From CAXBCP01 sp038120765 (GTDB taxonomy: Bacteria > Pseudomonadota > Alphaproteobacteria > MPNO01 > UBA830), in assembly GCA_038120765.1 (NCBI GenBank), contig JAYOMI010000006.1, positions 11,624 to 75,623 of the forward strand: a stretch of DNA of 64,000 nucleotides, written 5' to 3'. Below, piece by piece: positions 63,948-64,000 of this stretch. The notes beneath the pieces were generated by a model. That model worked only from the letters and a program-made list of their open reading frames with translations, ran no database searches and was not told the origin of the DNA. A program made the translations under genes and the position numbers. The stretch's first letter is position 1. The number at the start of each line of letters is the position of its first letter.

Positions 63948-64000
63948 TGACCTGCCCCCCTTAACCGGGTCCATTTGCTGAGTTAGAGAATTGGCATCTG
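63948..64000. mobile_element. Possible terminal repeat of an IS3-type element (cut by window edge)
   Basis: TGACCTGCCCCCC at 63948, followed by CCGGGTCCATTTGC, resembles ends of IS3-family elements seen in alphaproteobacteria. No transposase lies within the remaining 40 bp. Recognition is from memory of such ends only. Confidence 0.35.

Overview
The window is about 64 kb of a GC-rich alphaproteobacterial chromosome, most like the Rhodospirillales. The basis is gene order: ffh-rpsP-rimM-trmD-rplS-leuCD-leuB-asd, sdhCDAB, mdh-sucCD-sucAB-lpd, priA next to atpHAGDC, and rplU-rpmA-obg-proBA-nadD-rsfS-rlmH-gpmI-envC-ctpA-rppH. This lineage call is inferred from synteny and protein motifs, not from a database search. 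Four runs of exactly ten N (873, 4661, 24216, 35080) mark scaffold joins, which suggests a short-read or metagenome assembly.

Layout. 3-1748: chemoreceptor, cut by the left edge. 2010-5976: signal recognition and ribosome genes (ffh, rpsP, rimM, trmD, rplS), with a perfect 16-bp parS site between ffh and rpsP. 6089-9372: leucine synthesis (leuC, leuD, leuB). 9373-15000: an accessory block between leuB and asd, holding a TAXI-TRAP transporter whose binding protein has an early stop, a LysR regulator, a TauD-like dioxygenase and a small secreted protein. 15149-16174: asd. 16175-17131: a 957-bp gene-free stretch with strong hairpins and clustered DnaA boxes. 17132-20530: succinate dehydrogenase. 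20628-22532: glutathionylspermidine synthetase/amidase with an internal amber codon. 22845-33213: zapE, mdh, sucCD, 2-oxoglutarate dehydrogenase and a small membrane protein. 33257-36800 (minus strand): MFS transporter, xerC, a DUF484 protein and an Fsa-type transaldolase. 36944-39166: priA. 39224-42185: a decayed Anbu/ATP-grasp/alpha-E/transglutaminase locus. 42377-47301: ATP synthase F1 operon. 47492-50592: a heme-motif sensor kinase divergent from an ammonium transporter. 50665-62729 (minus strand): RNA and cell-wall maintenance genes, then the rplU-to-gpmI block. 62996-63086: tRNA-Ser(CGA), followed to the right edge by AT-rich mobile-type DNA with a phage terminase small subunit, short repeats and a possible IS end.

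The housekeeping genes look intact and complete most of a TCA-cycle-to-ATP-synthase set. The accessory genes show decay: three loci carry in-frame stops, and one of these also appears to have an internal deletion fusing two genes. The most interesting observations are: the Anbu locus, which has lost its predicted peptide-ligase half but keeps its two peptidase-type genes; a 40-bp promoter block shared by the transporter and the LysR/dioxygenase pair, implying one regulon; the parS site together with clustered DnaA boxes; a rimM gene that seems to start with ACG; and a rimM/trmD junction present twice in two versions across an assembly gap.
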